From: Gammaproteobacteria bacterium
Lineage (GTDB): Bacteria > Pseudomonadota > Gammaproteobacteria > JAUZRS01
Assembly (NCBI GenBank): GCA_030949385.1
Contig: JAUZSP010000003.1
Coordinates: 248,001-312,000, forward strand
Reading direction: 5' to 3'
DNA: 64,000 nt
How positions within the stretch are numbered: the first letter of the stretch is position 1; the number at the start of each line of letters is the position of its first letter. Below, in pieces: positions 47,897 to 56,997 of the stretch. A model generated the notes under the pieces. It did not search any database. It was not told where the DNA came from and saw only the letters and a program-made list of their open reading frames with translations. Both the position numbers and the translations under genes were made by a program.

Positions 47897-50800
47897 TTAT
47901 TTCGCTGAATCATTGAGATTTTTAGCCGCAAACAGCCGTTTAAAATCCTCAATCAAATAATAACTGGCCGGTACCAGCAGCAGGCTGATGACGGTGGCAA
48001 ACAGCACCCCGAAGGCCAGTGAAATCGCCATCGGGATCAAAAATTGCGCCTGCACGCTGCGCTCCAACATCAAGGGAGTGAGACCGGCAAAAGTAGTCAG
48101 TGAAGTGAGAATAATGGGGCGAAAACGTGCCACACCGGCATTTCGCACCGCTGCAAACAGCTCTTCCCCCCGTTCACGGGCGCGGTTGATGTGATCCACC
48201 AGCACCAGATTGTCGTTCACCACCACCCCCGCTACGGCGACCATGCCGGTCAAGGATAAAACGCTCAGGGCTTTGCCCAGCAGCAGGTGCCCCACCACCG
48301 CACCCACCAGCCCAAAAGGAATCGCCGACATAATAATCAGCGGTTGCGCGTAGGAGCGAAACGGAATTGCCATCAGCGCATAAATGGCCAGCAGCGCCAG
48401 CAGAAAACCGCGCCCTAAGGTCGCCATTGTTTCGCGCTGCTCGCGGGCTTGGCCTTCCAGAGAAAAACGCACCTCGGGGTGGTTTTGCAGCAGTTCGGGC
48501 AGCACACTCTCTTTTAATTCCTTGAGAATGGCGCTGCTGTCGCCGGTTTCACTGTCCACATCAGCGGTGACGTTAACGATTCGGCGACGATCACGGCGCT
48601 GAATCTCCTGCGGCCCTTGGCGCAGTTGGGCGCTGGCCACCACCACAAAAGGCAGTTCACGACCGTCTTTGAGGCGGATCTGCATCGCTTCCAAATCGCT
48701 GATGGAGCGGCGCTGTTCGAGGGGGTAACGCAGCATCACCCGAACTTCATCACGTCCTCGTTGAATGCGTTGCACCTCTTCGCCGTAAAACCCTTGCCGA
48801 ACCTGTCGTGCCAGATCTTGCAGGGTGAGGCCAAGCTGCTCGGCTCCGGGACGCAGTTGCAGTTGGATCTCCTGTTTGCCGGTTTTAAAGGAGTCTTCAA
48901 TCTCCTCTACCCCCGGATAGTGGGTCAGCTTAAGACGAACCTGTTGACTGAGCTGTTTTAGAATGGTGAGGTCAGGGCCGCTCAGCTCCACATCCACCGC
49001 CTTGCCGGAGTGGCGCATGGAGGCGCTGAAGTTGAGTTTGCTGGCATCGGCAATCTTACCGGCCAAGGTGCGCCAGCGTTTGCCGATCTCCTCGGTGCTC
49101 AGTTTGCGGTTTTCGGAAGGGGACAGTTCCAGTGCGACTTCGCCAAGATGGGTGCCGCGCTGATCCATGCGCGCGCTGCGTTCGGTCATTGGCTGCTCAC
49201 CGAGGCTGGTGAGAATATGGACGATGGTCTGGTTGCCATTGGGATCACGCAGCTCTGTTTGCAGTGTTAAGGCGGCTTTTTCAATGCGATTGAGGGCGGT
49301 TTCGGTCTGTTCCAAGGTGCTGCCTTGCGGCAGGGTCAGGCTGGCGATGGCGTAGTTGCCTTCGATGGCAGGGAAAAACACCAGCTTTAGATAACCTCCG
49401 GCGACCACGGAGCCGATCAGCATCAGACCGCTGATAAAAATTGCCACAGTCAGGTAGCGCCATTTGAGTGCCGCTTCCAGCAGGGGTTGATAAAAGCGGC
49501 GGATTAAACCTTCCAAACCTTGAGAAAAACGCCGTTGCAGCCGCGCCAGCATCGCACCGATGCCGCCGCCCTGTTTTGGCGGTGGCTGCTGCATTTTCAT
49601 CTTGCCCAGATGAGCGGGTAAAATAATCAAAGACTCCAGCAGCGAGAACAGCAGAGTTAAAATGACTATGGTTGGAATGATCCCCCACAGTTTGCCGTTG
49701 GCACCTGGCAGCGTCAGCATCGGCATAAAGGCCACCACGCTGGTGAGCACGGCAAAGATCACCGGCTTGGCCACCTCTTGTGCGCCCTGAATCGCCCCTT
49801 GCAGATTGTCTCCCAGTTCTTTTTGCCGAATGTGGATGTGTTCGCCCACCACGATGGCGTCGTCCACCACGATCCCCAGCACCAAAATAAAGGCGAACAT
49901 GGAGATCATATTGATGGAAGCATCCAGCCCCGGCAGAAACATAAACGCGCCCATAAAAGAGATGGGAATACCCAAACTGACCCAGAAGGCGAGGCGAAAA
50001 CGCAGAAACAGCACCAGAATAAAAAAGACCAAGGTCAGGCCTGTGACGGCGTTGCGCAGCAGCAAATTCATTCGGCCTTTAAAGTACTCCGAACTGTCGC
50101 GCCAGATGGTCAATGTCATGCCTTCGGGCAGCGTGGTTTGTTCGACGAAGTCGTGAACCTCTTTGGATATCTGCAAAATGCTCTGATTGCCGACGCGATA
50201 GACTTGCAATAGGACGCTGTTTTGACCGTTGAAAAACGAGCGTTTGGCGTCTTCTTCAAAGCCGTCACGCACCTCAGCCACGTCACCCAGCAGTAGGCGG
50301 CTGCCGTCGGCGTGGCTGCGGATCACCAGTTGGCCGAACTGTTCACCGTTGTAGAGCTGGCCTTTGATGCGCAACAGACGTTCACCGCTGGTGGTTTTCA
50401 GGCTGCCCGCAGGCAGACTCAGTGAACGTTGGCGGATGGCGTTGGCGATTTCGTCGAGGCTGAGGCCGTATTGTTGCAGCGCCGCTTCACTGACTTCGAT
50501 GCTGATTTCATAGTCGCGTACCCCAGAGAGTTCCACTTGGGTGACGCTGGGCAGATCCGCCAGTTGATCTCGTATCCGTTGGCCGAGGCGTTTTAGGCTT
50601 GCCTCGTCCGTTGCTCCAGAGACCGCCACACTCAGAGCGCGGTTTTTGATCGCAATCTCACGGATGGAGGGCGTTTCTGCTTCTTTGGGCAGTGTGGTGA
50701 GGTTGTCCACACGGGATTTAACATCGTCTAACAGGCGTGAAATGTCGTAATTGATCGTCATTTCCAGCAGCACCATGCAGACCCCTTCGGTGGCCGATGA

Positions 50801-51046
50801 GGTCATTTTTTTGATTCCCTCCAGATCATGCACCGCCTCTTCTAGGCGCACACAAACACCCCGTTCGACCTCTTCTGCAGAAGCGCCTGGGTAGAAGACG
50901 TTGATGGTGATCATGTCCAGAGAGACGGTGGGGATGGTCTCTTTGCGGGTTTGCGGTAGGCTCAAAGCTCCGGCAATCACAATCACCAACATGAGTAAAT
51001 TGGCGGCGACGGTGTTGCGGGCGAACCAGTCAATGATGGCGTTCAC
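47897..51046 (-). CDS. RND-family efflux permease (AcrB/HAE1-like)
   Basis: A 1049-residue inner-membrane proton-driven transporter with the RND layout: TM1 (about 10-28), a large periplasmic loop, TM2-6 (about 330-530), a second loop, and TM8-12 (about 850-1035). Motifs are the N-terminal ARNTVAANLLML, FYPGASAEEVERGVCVRLEEAV, the GIVVDDAIVVGEHI segment in TM4 with the two proton-relay aspartates, and GVVVNDNLVLVDHINRARERG in TM10. The periplasmic adaptor and outer-membrane channel are not adjacent, so partners must be elsewhere. The substrate cannot be told. Confidence 0.9.
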   Translation of the reverse strand: MNAIIDWFARNTVAANLLMLVIVIAGALSLPQTRKETIPTVSLDMITINVFYPGASAEEVERGVCVRLEEAVHDLEGIKKMTSSATEGVCMVLLEMTINYDISRLLDDVKSRVDNLTTLPKEAETPSIREIAIKNRALSVAVSGATDEASLKRLGQRIRDQLADLPSVTQVELSGVRDYEISIEVSEAALQQYGLSLDEIANAIRQRSLSLPAGSLKTTSGERLLRIKGQLYNGEQFGQLVIRSHADGSRLLLGDVAEVRDGFEEDAKRSFFNGQNSVLLQVYRVGNQSILQISKEVHDFVEQTTLPEGMTLTIWRDSSEYFKGRMNLLLRNAVTGLTLVFFILVLFLRFRLAFWVSLGIPISFMGAFMFLPGLDASINMISMFAFILVLGIVVDDAIVVGEHIHIRQKELGDNLQGAIQGAQEVAKPVIFAVLTSVVAFMPMLTLPGANGKLWGIIPTIVILTLLFSLLESLIILPAHLGKMKMQQPPPKQGGGIGAMLARLQRRFSQGLEGLIRRFYQPLLEAALKWRYLTVAIFISGLMLIGSVVAGGYLKLVFFPAIEGNYAIASLTLPQGSTLEQTETALNRIEKAALTLQTELRDPNGNQTIVHILTSLGEQPMTERSARMDQRGTHLGEVALELSPSENRKLSTEEIGKRWRTLAGKIADASKLNFSASMRHSGKAVDVELSGPDLTILKQLSQQVRLKLTHYPGVEEIEDSFKTGKQEIQLQLRPGAEQLGLTLQDLARQVRQGFYGEEVQRIQRGRDEVRVMLRYPLEQRRSISDLEAMQIRLKDGRELPFVVVASAQLRQGPQEIQRRDRRRIVNVTADVDSETGDSSAILKELKESVLPELLQNHPEVRFSLEGQAREQRETMATLGRGFLLALLAIYALMAIPFRSYAQPLIIMSAIPFGLVGAVVGHLLLGKALSVLSLTGMVAVAGVVVNDNLVLVDHINRARERGEELFAAVRNAGVARFRPIILTSLTTFAGLTPLMLERSVQAQFLIPMAISLAFGVLFATVISLLLVPASYYLIEDFKRLFAAKNLNDSAK

Positions 51047-51073
51047 ACAAAATTACCTTGTGGGGTTTGGGTG

Positions 51074-51952
51074 TTAGTAGAGAGAGGCCTCGCCCTCAGG
51101 GCGCTGCCGAAAGCGTTTGTAGCTCCAGAGGTATTGGCTCGGATTGATGGCGATGCATTGTTCCACAGCAGCGTTGACGGCAGTGGCGGAGACAACAGGG
51201 TCAGCATCATAGAGTCGCTCATCAATGGGCAGCCAGTGCAGATGGTAGCCTTGCCCTCTGGGCAGGCGCTCCATAAAGACGAAGACGGTGGGGGTCTTTT
51301 TTTTCCGCGCCAGCCGTGAGAGCAGGGTCATGGTGCTGGCGGGAATGTTAAAAAAGGGGCTGAAAACACCCCCGCCTTGGCTGGGTTCTTGGTCGGGCAA
51401 AAGGCTAATGAACTCACCCTTAGCCAAGGTACGCAACAGGGTTCTGACTCCGCTGGTGTCGGTGGGGGTCGTTTTGCCGCCAAAACGTTCTCGTGCTTGC
51501 AGCATAATGGGGGTTAAGGCGGCGGTTTTTGCAGGGCGAAACATCATGGTCAATGGTTGTTGGGCGCAGAGGTAAACACCGATCAACTCCCAAGTGCCAA
51601 TGTGGGGCGCGACAATAATCAACCCCTTGTTGGCGGCTTGAGCCTTGAGTAGATGCTCTTCTCCCGAGGTCTGTTTGATCAGTTTTAGCAGCCGTTTGCT
51701 GCTCCAGTTCCAAATCGCGGCGGTTTCTGCCAGCATTTTACTGGATTCAATCAGGCTCTGTTTGGCCAATTTTTGCTGCCACGGTAAATCTTTGTTGGGA
51801 TAACAGAGGCGAATATTGATTAAGCTCACTCGTTTATTGCGGCTGGGCAGCAACCAAAGCAGTTCTCCTAACAGACGCCCCAGAAGATGATTGAGGGGCA
51901 GCGGCAACAGGGCGATACTTTTTAAAAGGATCTTGAGTAAAAAGGCGTGCAT
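51074..51952 (-). CDS. LpxL/HtrB-type lauroyl/myristoyl acyltransferase
   Basis: A 292-residue membrane-anchored acyltransferase of the LpxL/LpxM family, which adds secondary acyl chains to lipid A. It has an N-terminal hydrophobic anchor (about 5-35), the catalytic HxxxxE motif in VAPHIGTWELIGVYL (about 137), RPAKTAALTPIMLQARERFGGKTTPTD (about 165), LLPDQEPSQGGGVFSPFFNIPASTMTLLSRLA (about 200) and VFVFMERLPRGQGYHLHW. The final IDERLY...INPSQYLWSYKRFRQRP segment is typical. The exact chain specificity cannot be decided. Confidence 0.88.
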   Translation of the reverse strand: MHAFLLKILLKSIALLPLPLNHLLGRLLGELLWLLPSRNKRVSLINIRLCYPNKDLPWQQKLAKQSLIESSKMLAETAAIWNWSSKRLLKLIKQTSGEEHLLKAQAANKGLIIVAPHIGTWELIGVYLCAQQPLTMMFRPAKTAALTPIMLQARERFGGKTTPTDTSGVRTLLRTLAKGEFISLLPDQEPSQGGGVFSPFFNIPASTMTLLSRLARKKKTPTVFVFMERLPRGQGYHLHWLPIDERLYDADPVVSATAVNAAVEQCIAINPSQYLWSYKRFRQRPEGEASLY

Positions 51953-52696
51953 CTAAGAGATCTCGCTGGGGTTCATCAACGGTTGCAGAGTGTGGCGCAG
52001 ATGTTTAAACAGCGTCGGGTGTTGTGCTGCTTGTTTGGCCAGCAGCTGTTTCATCTGTTGTCGCTGCTGAGGTTTGGAAAAACACGCAGGGCAGTTTTCG
52101 GCAATCACCGGCAGTTTAGCCGCTTGAGCAAAGTCTGCCAATTGCTGTTCACGGCAATAGACCAGCGGTCGAATGATGCGCAGGTCACCGTCGTCGTTGC
52201 GGTAGTGGGCTTTCATGGTTTGCAGTTGGCCATTAAAGAAGGCGGCCATTAAAAAACTTTCGGCCAGATCATCCAGATGTTGTCCTAGGGCAATGACATT
52301 GTAGCCTTGTTCTCGTGCGATTTGATAGATTTTACCCCGTTTGAGACGCGAGCAAAAGGCGCAGTAGGAGGATTTGCCCAGATGTTTTTGCGCTAAGGTT
52401 TCGATAGCATAAGGTTGATAATGATAATCAATTTTTTGTGCTTTGAGATAAGGGATCAGGGGGCTGGGGTCAAAGTCCGCTGTTTGTGGGTCGATGGTGA
52501 TGGCAGCCAACTCAAAACGAACCGGTGCGCGCTGTTGCAGTCGTTGCAGCAGATGCAGCAGGGAGAGTGAATCTTTGCCGCCAGAGAGGCCGAGTAAAAT
52601 GCGGTCGCCCTCACGAATCATATCAAAATCGGCAATCGCTTCACCCAAAGGGCGTAACACATTTTTGGGAAAGAGGTGGTTTGGAAGGCTGTGCAT
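51953..52696 (-). CDS. ttcA: TtcA, tRNA 2-thiocytidine synthetase
   Basis: ATP-dependent enzyme that thiolates cytidine 32 of tRNA. About 247 residues from ATG 52696 (or 255 from 52720). The PP-loop is LLGLSGGKDSLSLLHLL (about 36), and two CxxC motifs, CAFCSRLKRG (about 118) and CPACFSKPQQR (about 210), hold the 4Fe-4S cluster. GHHLDD-type GQHLDDLAESF (about 144) matches TtcA. It is slightly shorter than the E. coli protein (about 310), mainly at both ends. The gene overlaps no neighbour and abuts the acyltransferase. Confidence 0.9.
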   Translation of the reverse strand: MHSLPNHLFPKNVLRPLGEAIADFDMIREGDRILLGLSGGKDSLSLLHLLQRLQQRAPVRFELAAITIDPQTADFDPSPLIPYLKAQKIDYHYQPYAIETLAQKHLGKSSYCAFCSRLKRGKIYQIAREQGYNVIALGQHLDDLAESFLMAAFFNGQLQTMKAHYRNDDGDLRIIRPLVYCREQQLADFAQAAKLPVIAENCPACFSKPQQRQQMKQLLAKQAAQHPTLFKHLRHTLQPLMNPSEIS

Positions 52697-52755
52697 TCCG
52701 GCACGATACCGTTGCAACAATAGGCTGGCAAGTGGTGGCGGTAAAAACAGCAGGC

Positions 52756-52790
52756 AAAAAAAAGACCTCAGTCATTCCTTGATCGAGGCC
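52756..52790 (-). terminator. terminator of the GGA-rich small RNA
   Basis: On the minus strand GGCCTC...GAGGTC (one G-U pair) forms a stem with a GGA-containing loop, followed by T8. It lies beyond the ttcA 5' end, so it ends transcription coming from about 52918. Confidence 0.8.
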
Positions 52791-52919
52791 ACTGCCATAG
52801 GGCAGGAGGTGAATAAGAGTAAGATCCGTGGATTCCTAGTACATCCTTGTGAGTATTAACCGAGGGGTTTGATACTCGTGACTCCTTGTCAGTGTGGGTC
52901 CTTATCGCTGATCCCCAGC
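52756..52919 (-). ncRNA. CsrB/RsmY/RsmZ-like CsrA-sequestering small RNA
   Basis: A gene-free stretch that on the minus strand carries seven GGA motifs in about 160 nt (plus-strand TCC at 52776, 52825, 52834, 52844, 52883, 52899, 52912), most as AAGGA, TAGGA or GGGGA. GGA repeats displayed in hairpins are the hallmark of RNAs that titrate the translation regulator CsrA/RsmA. A strong hairpin GAGTAT...ATACTC (plus 52851-52876) sits centrally, and a T-rich terminator closes the unit. The -10 is probably TATAAC (52931-52926), giving a start near 52919. With the upstream GacA-like palindrome, this fits a GacA-controlled Rsm/Csr RNA. The 5' end is approximate. Confidence 0.72.
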
Positions 52920-53000
52920 AACGTGGTTATAGTGGCATGCGGCTATAAATGGCGATACAGAGATTGTTGATCTTTTAGTGTGGTGAACGTTGTTTTGTTT

Positions 53001-53018
53001 TGTAGGATTTTTCCTACA
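53001..53018. promoter_or_regulatory. GacA-box-like palindrome
   Basis: TGTAGGATTTTTCCTACA is an exact 18-bp palindrome in its arms, with the TGTArG-N6-CyTACA layout of the GacA upstream activating sequence (consensus TGTAAG-N6-CTTACA, one transition per arm). It lies about 80-100 bases upstream of the predicted small-RNA start, a usual GacA-box distance. It could also serve the divergent pip gene. Confidence 0.7.
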
Positions 53019-53181
53019 AATACTGTTTTTTTATATCCATTTTGGGGTGTCTTTGGGGTGATGGTTCGTTTGGTGCTGTTGCTGGTAGGGTTTTGTCTAT
53101 GCTCAGTGAGGTTGGGAGCTTGCTTTGTCCATGACGTTGGGGTGAAGATCAGTAGGACTATTTGAAGGAGAGAAAGACCTT

Positions 53182-54132
53182 ATGTTGAGTTTGTTTGCAG
53201 AGATTAAAGAGTATGTAAAACATTCACTGCCCGTTGGCGGTGATCATATTTTACACCTGCGTGAGTACGGTCGTGCTGATGGCATTCCAGTGCTGTTTCT
53301 ACACGGTGGCCCAGGAGCGGGGTGTGAGGCGTTTCATGCGCGTTTTTTTGATCCCGATGTCTATCGGATTATTTTGTTTGATCAGCGCGGTTGTGGCCTT
53401 TCTGCGCCTCACGCCAGCTTGCACGCCAACACCACGTGGGATTTGGTGGGAGACATCGAACAGATTCGCCGCCACTTAAAAATTGAGTCGTGGCTGGTGT
53501 TTGGTGGTTCGTGGGGGTCAACCTTGGCGTTGGCCTACGCGCAAACGCATCCTGAGCGGGTGCTGGGTCTGATTCTGCGCGGTATTTTTCTCTGTCGCCA
53601 AAAAGACATTCATTGGTTTTACCAAGAGGGTGCGAGCCGCGTATTTCCTGAGTTTTGGCGGGATTTTATCGCGCCTATTCCTGTAGAAGAGCGTGGCGAT
53701 CTGTTGGCGGCGTACCATAAACGGCTCTTTTCTAAGGATGAGGTGGCGCGCATGGCGGCGGCTAAAGCGTGGTCGGTGTGGGAAGGATGCAGCTCCAATT
53801 TGCGCCCCAATCCGGCGGTGGTACAGCATTTTTCCAATCCGTATGTGGCGCTCAGTTTGGCGCGTATTGAGTGCGATTATTTTATGAACGACTGTTATTT
53901 AAAGCCCAATCAATTGGTGAAGAACGCCGCTAAATTAAAGGGTATTCCTGGGGTGATTGTGCATGGCCGTTACGACATGGTTTGCCCCGTGGATCAGGCC
54001 ATTGAGCTGCATCAAGCATGGCCAGAGGCGGAGCTGAACATTATCGCTGATGCGGGTCACTCGGCTCTGGAAACGGGCATTGTGGATGCGTTGGTGCGCG
54101 CCACCAATCAGATGGCCGGGCGGCTTAAATGA
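53182..54132 (+). CDS. pip: proline iminopeptidase
   Basis: Alpha/beta hydrolase of peptidase family S33 that removes N-terminal proline. 316 residues, cytoplasmic (no signal). Motifs are LFLHGGPGAGCEAFHARFFDP (oxyanion HGGPG, about 38), FDQRGCGLSAPHA, the nucleophile GGSWGSTLALAYAQTHP (serine about 112), VHGRYDMVCPVDQA (catalytic D) and DAGHSALE (catalytic H). The WSVWEGCSSNLRP cap segment is typical of Pip. An AGGAG site precedes ATG 53182. It overlaps dtd by 4 bases. Confidence 0.95.
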   Translation: MLSLFAEIKEYVKHSLPVGGDHILHLREYGRADGIPVLFLHGGPGAGCEAFHARFFDPDVYRIILFDQRGCGLSAPHASLHANTTWDLVGDIEQIRRHLKIESWLVFGGSWGSTLALAYAQTHPERVLGLILRGIFLCRQKDIHWFYQEGASRVFPEFWRDFIAPIPVEERGDLLAAYHKRLFSKDEVARMAAAKAWSVWEGCSSNLRPNPAVVQHFSNPYVALSLARIECDYFMNDCYLKPNQLVKNAAKLKGIPGVIVHGRYDMVCPVDQAIELHQAWPEAELNIIADAGHSALETGIVDALVRATNQMAGRLK

Positions 54133-54569
54133 TTGCGTTGTTGCAACGAGTGACACACGCGCAGGTGGTGGTGGATGGGGCGTGTGTTGGTCAGATTGAG
54201 CACGGTATTTTAGCGTTGATCGGGGTGGAAAAAGAGGACGGTGAGACCGAGGCGACGCGCTTACTGGAGCGCATGTTGAGCTATCGCCTGTTTGCTGACG
54301 AAGAGGATCGGATGAACCTCTCCTTGCAAGAAATTGAGGGCGGTCTGTTGTTGGTGCCGCAGTTCACCTTGGCGGCCAACACCGATAAAGGCCGCCGCCC
54401 CAGTTTTGCTGCTGCTGCGCCACCGCAGGTAGGAAAAAAACTGTTCCATTTTCTGCTGCAAGCAGCGGAAAAAAAACAGACTAAATTGGCCAGCGGAATA
54501 TTTGGTGCAAATATGCAGGTGAGCCTTTGCAACGACGGGCCGGTGACGTTTTGGTTGCAGGTGAATTAA
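54129..54569 (+). CDS. dtd: D-aminoacyl-tRNA deacylase
   Basis: Hydrolyses D-amino acids mischarged on tRNA. 146 residues, the standard length. It begins MIALLQRVTHAQVVVDGACVGQIEHGILALIGVEKED. The catalytic signatures are LLVPQFTLAANTDKGRRPSF (QFTL with the SQ/P-type nucleophile region, about 77) and the C-terminal NDGPVTFWLQ (Gly-cisPro motif as GP). It overlaps the pip stop, so translation is coupled. Confidence 0.96.
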   Translation: MIALLQRVTHAQVVVDGACVGQIEHGILALIGVEKEDGETEATRLLERMLSYRLFADEEDRMNLSLQEIEGGLLLVPQFTLAANTDKGRRPSFAAAAPPQVGKKLFHFLLQAAEKKQTKLASGIFGANMQVSLCNDGPVTFWLQVN

Positions 54570-54593
54570 ATAATCATTGAGCGGGTTTTTAAT

Positions 54594-56238
54594 ATGCAGA
54601 TAAAACAAAATGTAATCACCGCAGCCATGACGCTTTTATTGGGTTTATTGCTGCTTTCATGTTCAACGCCGCAACAAGACGCAGCGCAGCGGGTGCAGCA
54701 CGAGGCCGATGCCTCGGTGGCTAAAAAAAATGCGAGCTGTGCCGATGATGCTCAGTGCGCCTATGATGCAAGCTGAGTCGTATTCCATGTTGGTTCCTCC
54801 TGTTGAGGTCAATCGGGAAAATTACGCTCATGTCGAGAGTAACCCGATTAAATTAAGCCGTGCTGAGCCGGTTTCCACCTTTAGTATTGATGTGGACAGC
54901 GGCGCTTACAGCAATGTTCGGCGGATGTTAAATCACGGTCGTTTACCGCCGAAAGATGCAGTACGGGCAGAGGAGCTGATTAATTATTTCTCCTATCATT
55001 ACCCTCTGCCGACAGACAAACAGCGGCCTTTTAGCGTAACGACAGAGATAGCGCCGTCACCGTGGAATAAAAACAATCATCTGCTGCACGTTGGTTTAAA
55101 GGCGTACGATCTGTCTGTGGAGAAATTGCCTGCTTCTAATTTGGTTTTTCTGTTGGATGTTTCCGGTTCTATGCGTGACAGCATGGAGCTGCTTAAATCT
55201 TCCCTCAAACTGCTGAGTCGTCAATTGACCGAAAAAGATCGGGTTTCCATTGTGGTTTATGCTGGTGCTTCTGGTTTGGTGTTGCCACCGATGGCGGGCA
55301 GTGCTCAAGGAGAGATCAGTGCCGCCTTGAATCAGCTGCAAGCGGGCGGCTCCACCAACGGTGGGGCGGGCATTCAATTGGCCTACGAAATGGCAGAGCA
55401 GGCGTTTATTGAAGGTGGCATTAATCGTATTATTTTAGCCACCGACGGTGATTTTAATGTTGGCACGGTGGATTTCAATGCGCTGTTGGATCTGGTGGAA
55501 CGTAAACGTCAAAGCGGCATCTCCCTCACTACGCTGGGTTTGGGTACGGGTAATTATAACGACGCTTTAATGGAGCAGTTGGCGGATCGTGGTAACGGCA
55601 ATTACGCCTACATCGACACCTTAAACGAAGCGCGTAAAGTGCTGGTGGATGAGGTCAGTTCGACTCTGATGACCGTGGCGAAAGACGTAAAAATTCAGCT
55701 GGAGTTTAATCCCGAAGTGGTGCAAGAGTATCGTCTGATCGGTTATGAAAATCGACTGCTAAAAAGGGAAGATTTTAATAACGACAAAGTGGATGCGGGT
55801 GAAATTGGCGCAGGGCATACGGTCACAGCACTGTATGAAATCACTTTGGTGGGCAACAGCGGCAGCATGGATCCGTTGCGCTACGCGACAAAAAAGGCGG
55901 ATAACAGAGCAAAAAAACAGAGTGAGTTGGCCTTTTTACGTCTGCGTTATAAACAGCCTGAGGGTGCTAAAAGCATCCTGATTGAACAGCCCTTGCTGAG
56001 TGAAATGATCATTCCAGAGTTGGAAAAAAGCAGTGATCGTTTTCGCTTTTCTGCTGCCGTAGCTGCCTTTGCTGATCAATTGCGCGGTGGAAAATACAGC
56101 AGTGCGTTTTCTTATGCTGATATTTTAAAACTGGCTCAAGGGGCGCGAGGTGAGGATCTGTTTGGTTATCGTGCTGAGTTTGTCGGCTTGGTGCGGATGG
56201 CGCAGGATCTGGATTCAGAGCCGGTGCGGAGGCCGTAA
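54594..56238 (+). CDS. VWA-domain lipoprotein, YfbK-like (frame break in an A8 run)
   Basis: Surface or periplasmic lipoprotein of about 547 residues when the frame is repaired. It starts with a signal peptide and lipobox LLSC (cysteine about 23). The main body has the YfbK-type N-terminal block (VSTFSIDVDSGAYSNVRRML, RAEELINYFSYHYPLP), a von Willebrand A domain with MIDAS LDVSGSMRDSM (about 190) and ILATDGDFNVG, and a C-terminal domain (about 390-545). The start frame ends at 54776 while the rest is open in the +1 frame. The switch is explained by one extra A in the run 54723-54730. This may be a sequence error or a phase-variable tract. VWA lipoproteins mediate protein contacts; no partner is evident. 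Confidence 0.82.
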
Positions 56239-56262
56239 GTGTTTCTTGATTCTTTGCTGATT

Positions 56263-56997
56263 TCAGCTTAACAGCGTCAGCAGTACCGCAACCTCTAAAA
56301 TCTCCACCATCGCCCCAGCGGTGTCACCTGTGGTGCCACCGAGGCGTTTTAGCATCACTTGGCGCAGCAGATAAAACAGCATAATCAAGCTCAGTAATAG
56401 CCAACCATTGACCCAGATCACCATCGCGCTGCCCAATAAAATCAGCATCACGATTAGAGCAGGGCGTGGCAGATGGCTTTTTAGCGCACTGCCCAAACCT
56501 TGCTCACGAACGTAGGGGGTGGTGAGCAGCAGCAGGGGCAGAGCGGCGCGTGCCAGCAGCGGCGCGAGCAGTAGAGCTTGCCAAAGATTCTGTGCAAGCA
56601 CACTTTGCAGGGCGGCGAACTTGAGCAGCAGCACCAGCAGCAGACTGAGTACGCCGATGGGGCCGCAACTGGGGTCTTTCATAATCTCCAGAGTGCGCTG
56701 CCGATCTCTCAAACCACCAACCCAAGCATCGGCGCTGTCCGCCAAACCATCAAGATGCAGACCCCCCGTAAGCAGCACCCAAAGGCTTAAAATCAGGGCA
56801 GCACTGATGCTGTTGTCGAGGGCACTCTGTTGTAAAAGCAGCGCGCTGAGCCAGAGCAGCCCACCGATCAGCAGCCCGACCAAGGGGTAGTAGAGCAGTG
56901 AATGGCCGATGTGACGTGGTTGATAGTCGATGCGAAAGGGAACGGGAAGGCGGGTGAGAAATTGCAACGCAATGAGTAGGGCGTGCCATTGTGCCAT
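56263..56997 (-). CDS. cobS: CobS, adenosylcobinamide-GDP ribazoletransferase
   Basis: Membrane enzyme that joins GDP-cobinamide with alpha-ribazole to give cobalamin. 244 residues, with about six hydrophobic segments. Motifs are ALQFLTRLPVP at the N-terminus, GGLHLDGLADSADAWVGG (about 80) with the metal-binding aspartates, DPSCGPIGVLSLLLVLLLKF and the C-terminal GGTTGDTAGAMVEILE. Its start shares one base with the cobC stop. It is last in cobU-cobT-cobC-cobS. Confidence 0.95.
   Translation of the reverse strand: MAQWHALLIALQFLTRLPVPFRIDYQPRHIGHSLLYYPLVGLLIGGLLWLSALLLQQSALDNSISAALILSLWVLLTGGLHLDGLADSADAWVGGLRDRQRTLEIMKDPSCGPIGVLSLLLVLLLKFAALQSVLAQNLWQALLLAPLLARAALPLLLLTTPYVREQGLGSALKSHLPRPALIVMLILLGSAMVIWVNGWLLLSLIMLFYLLRQVMLKRLGGTTGDTAGAMVEILEVAVLLTLLS

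Noticed and set aside
52756-52919. 6S RNA
   Set aside because: No long rod with a central bubble can be drawn; the repeated GGA motifs and GacA-like box fit a Csr/Rsm RNA better.
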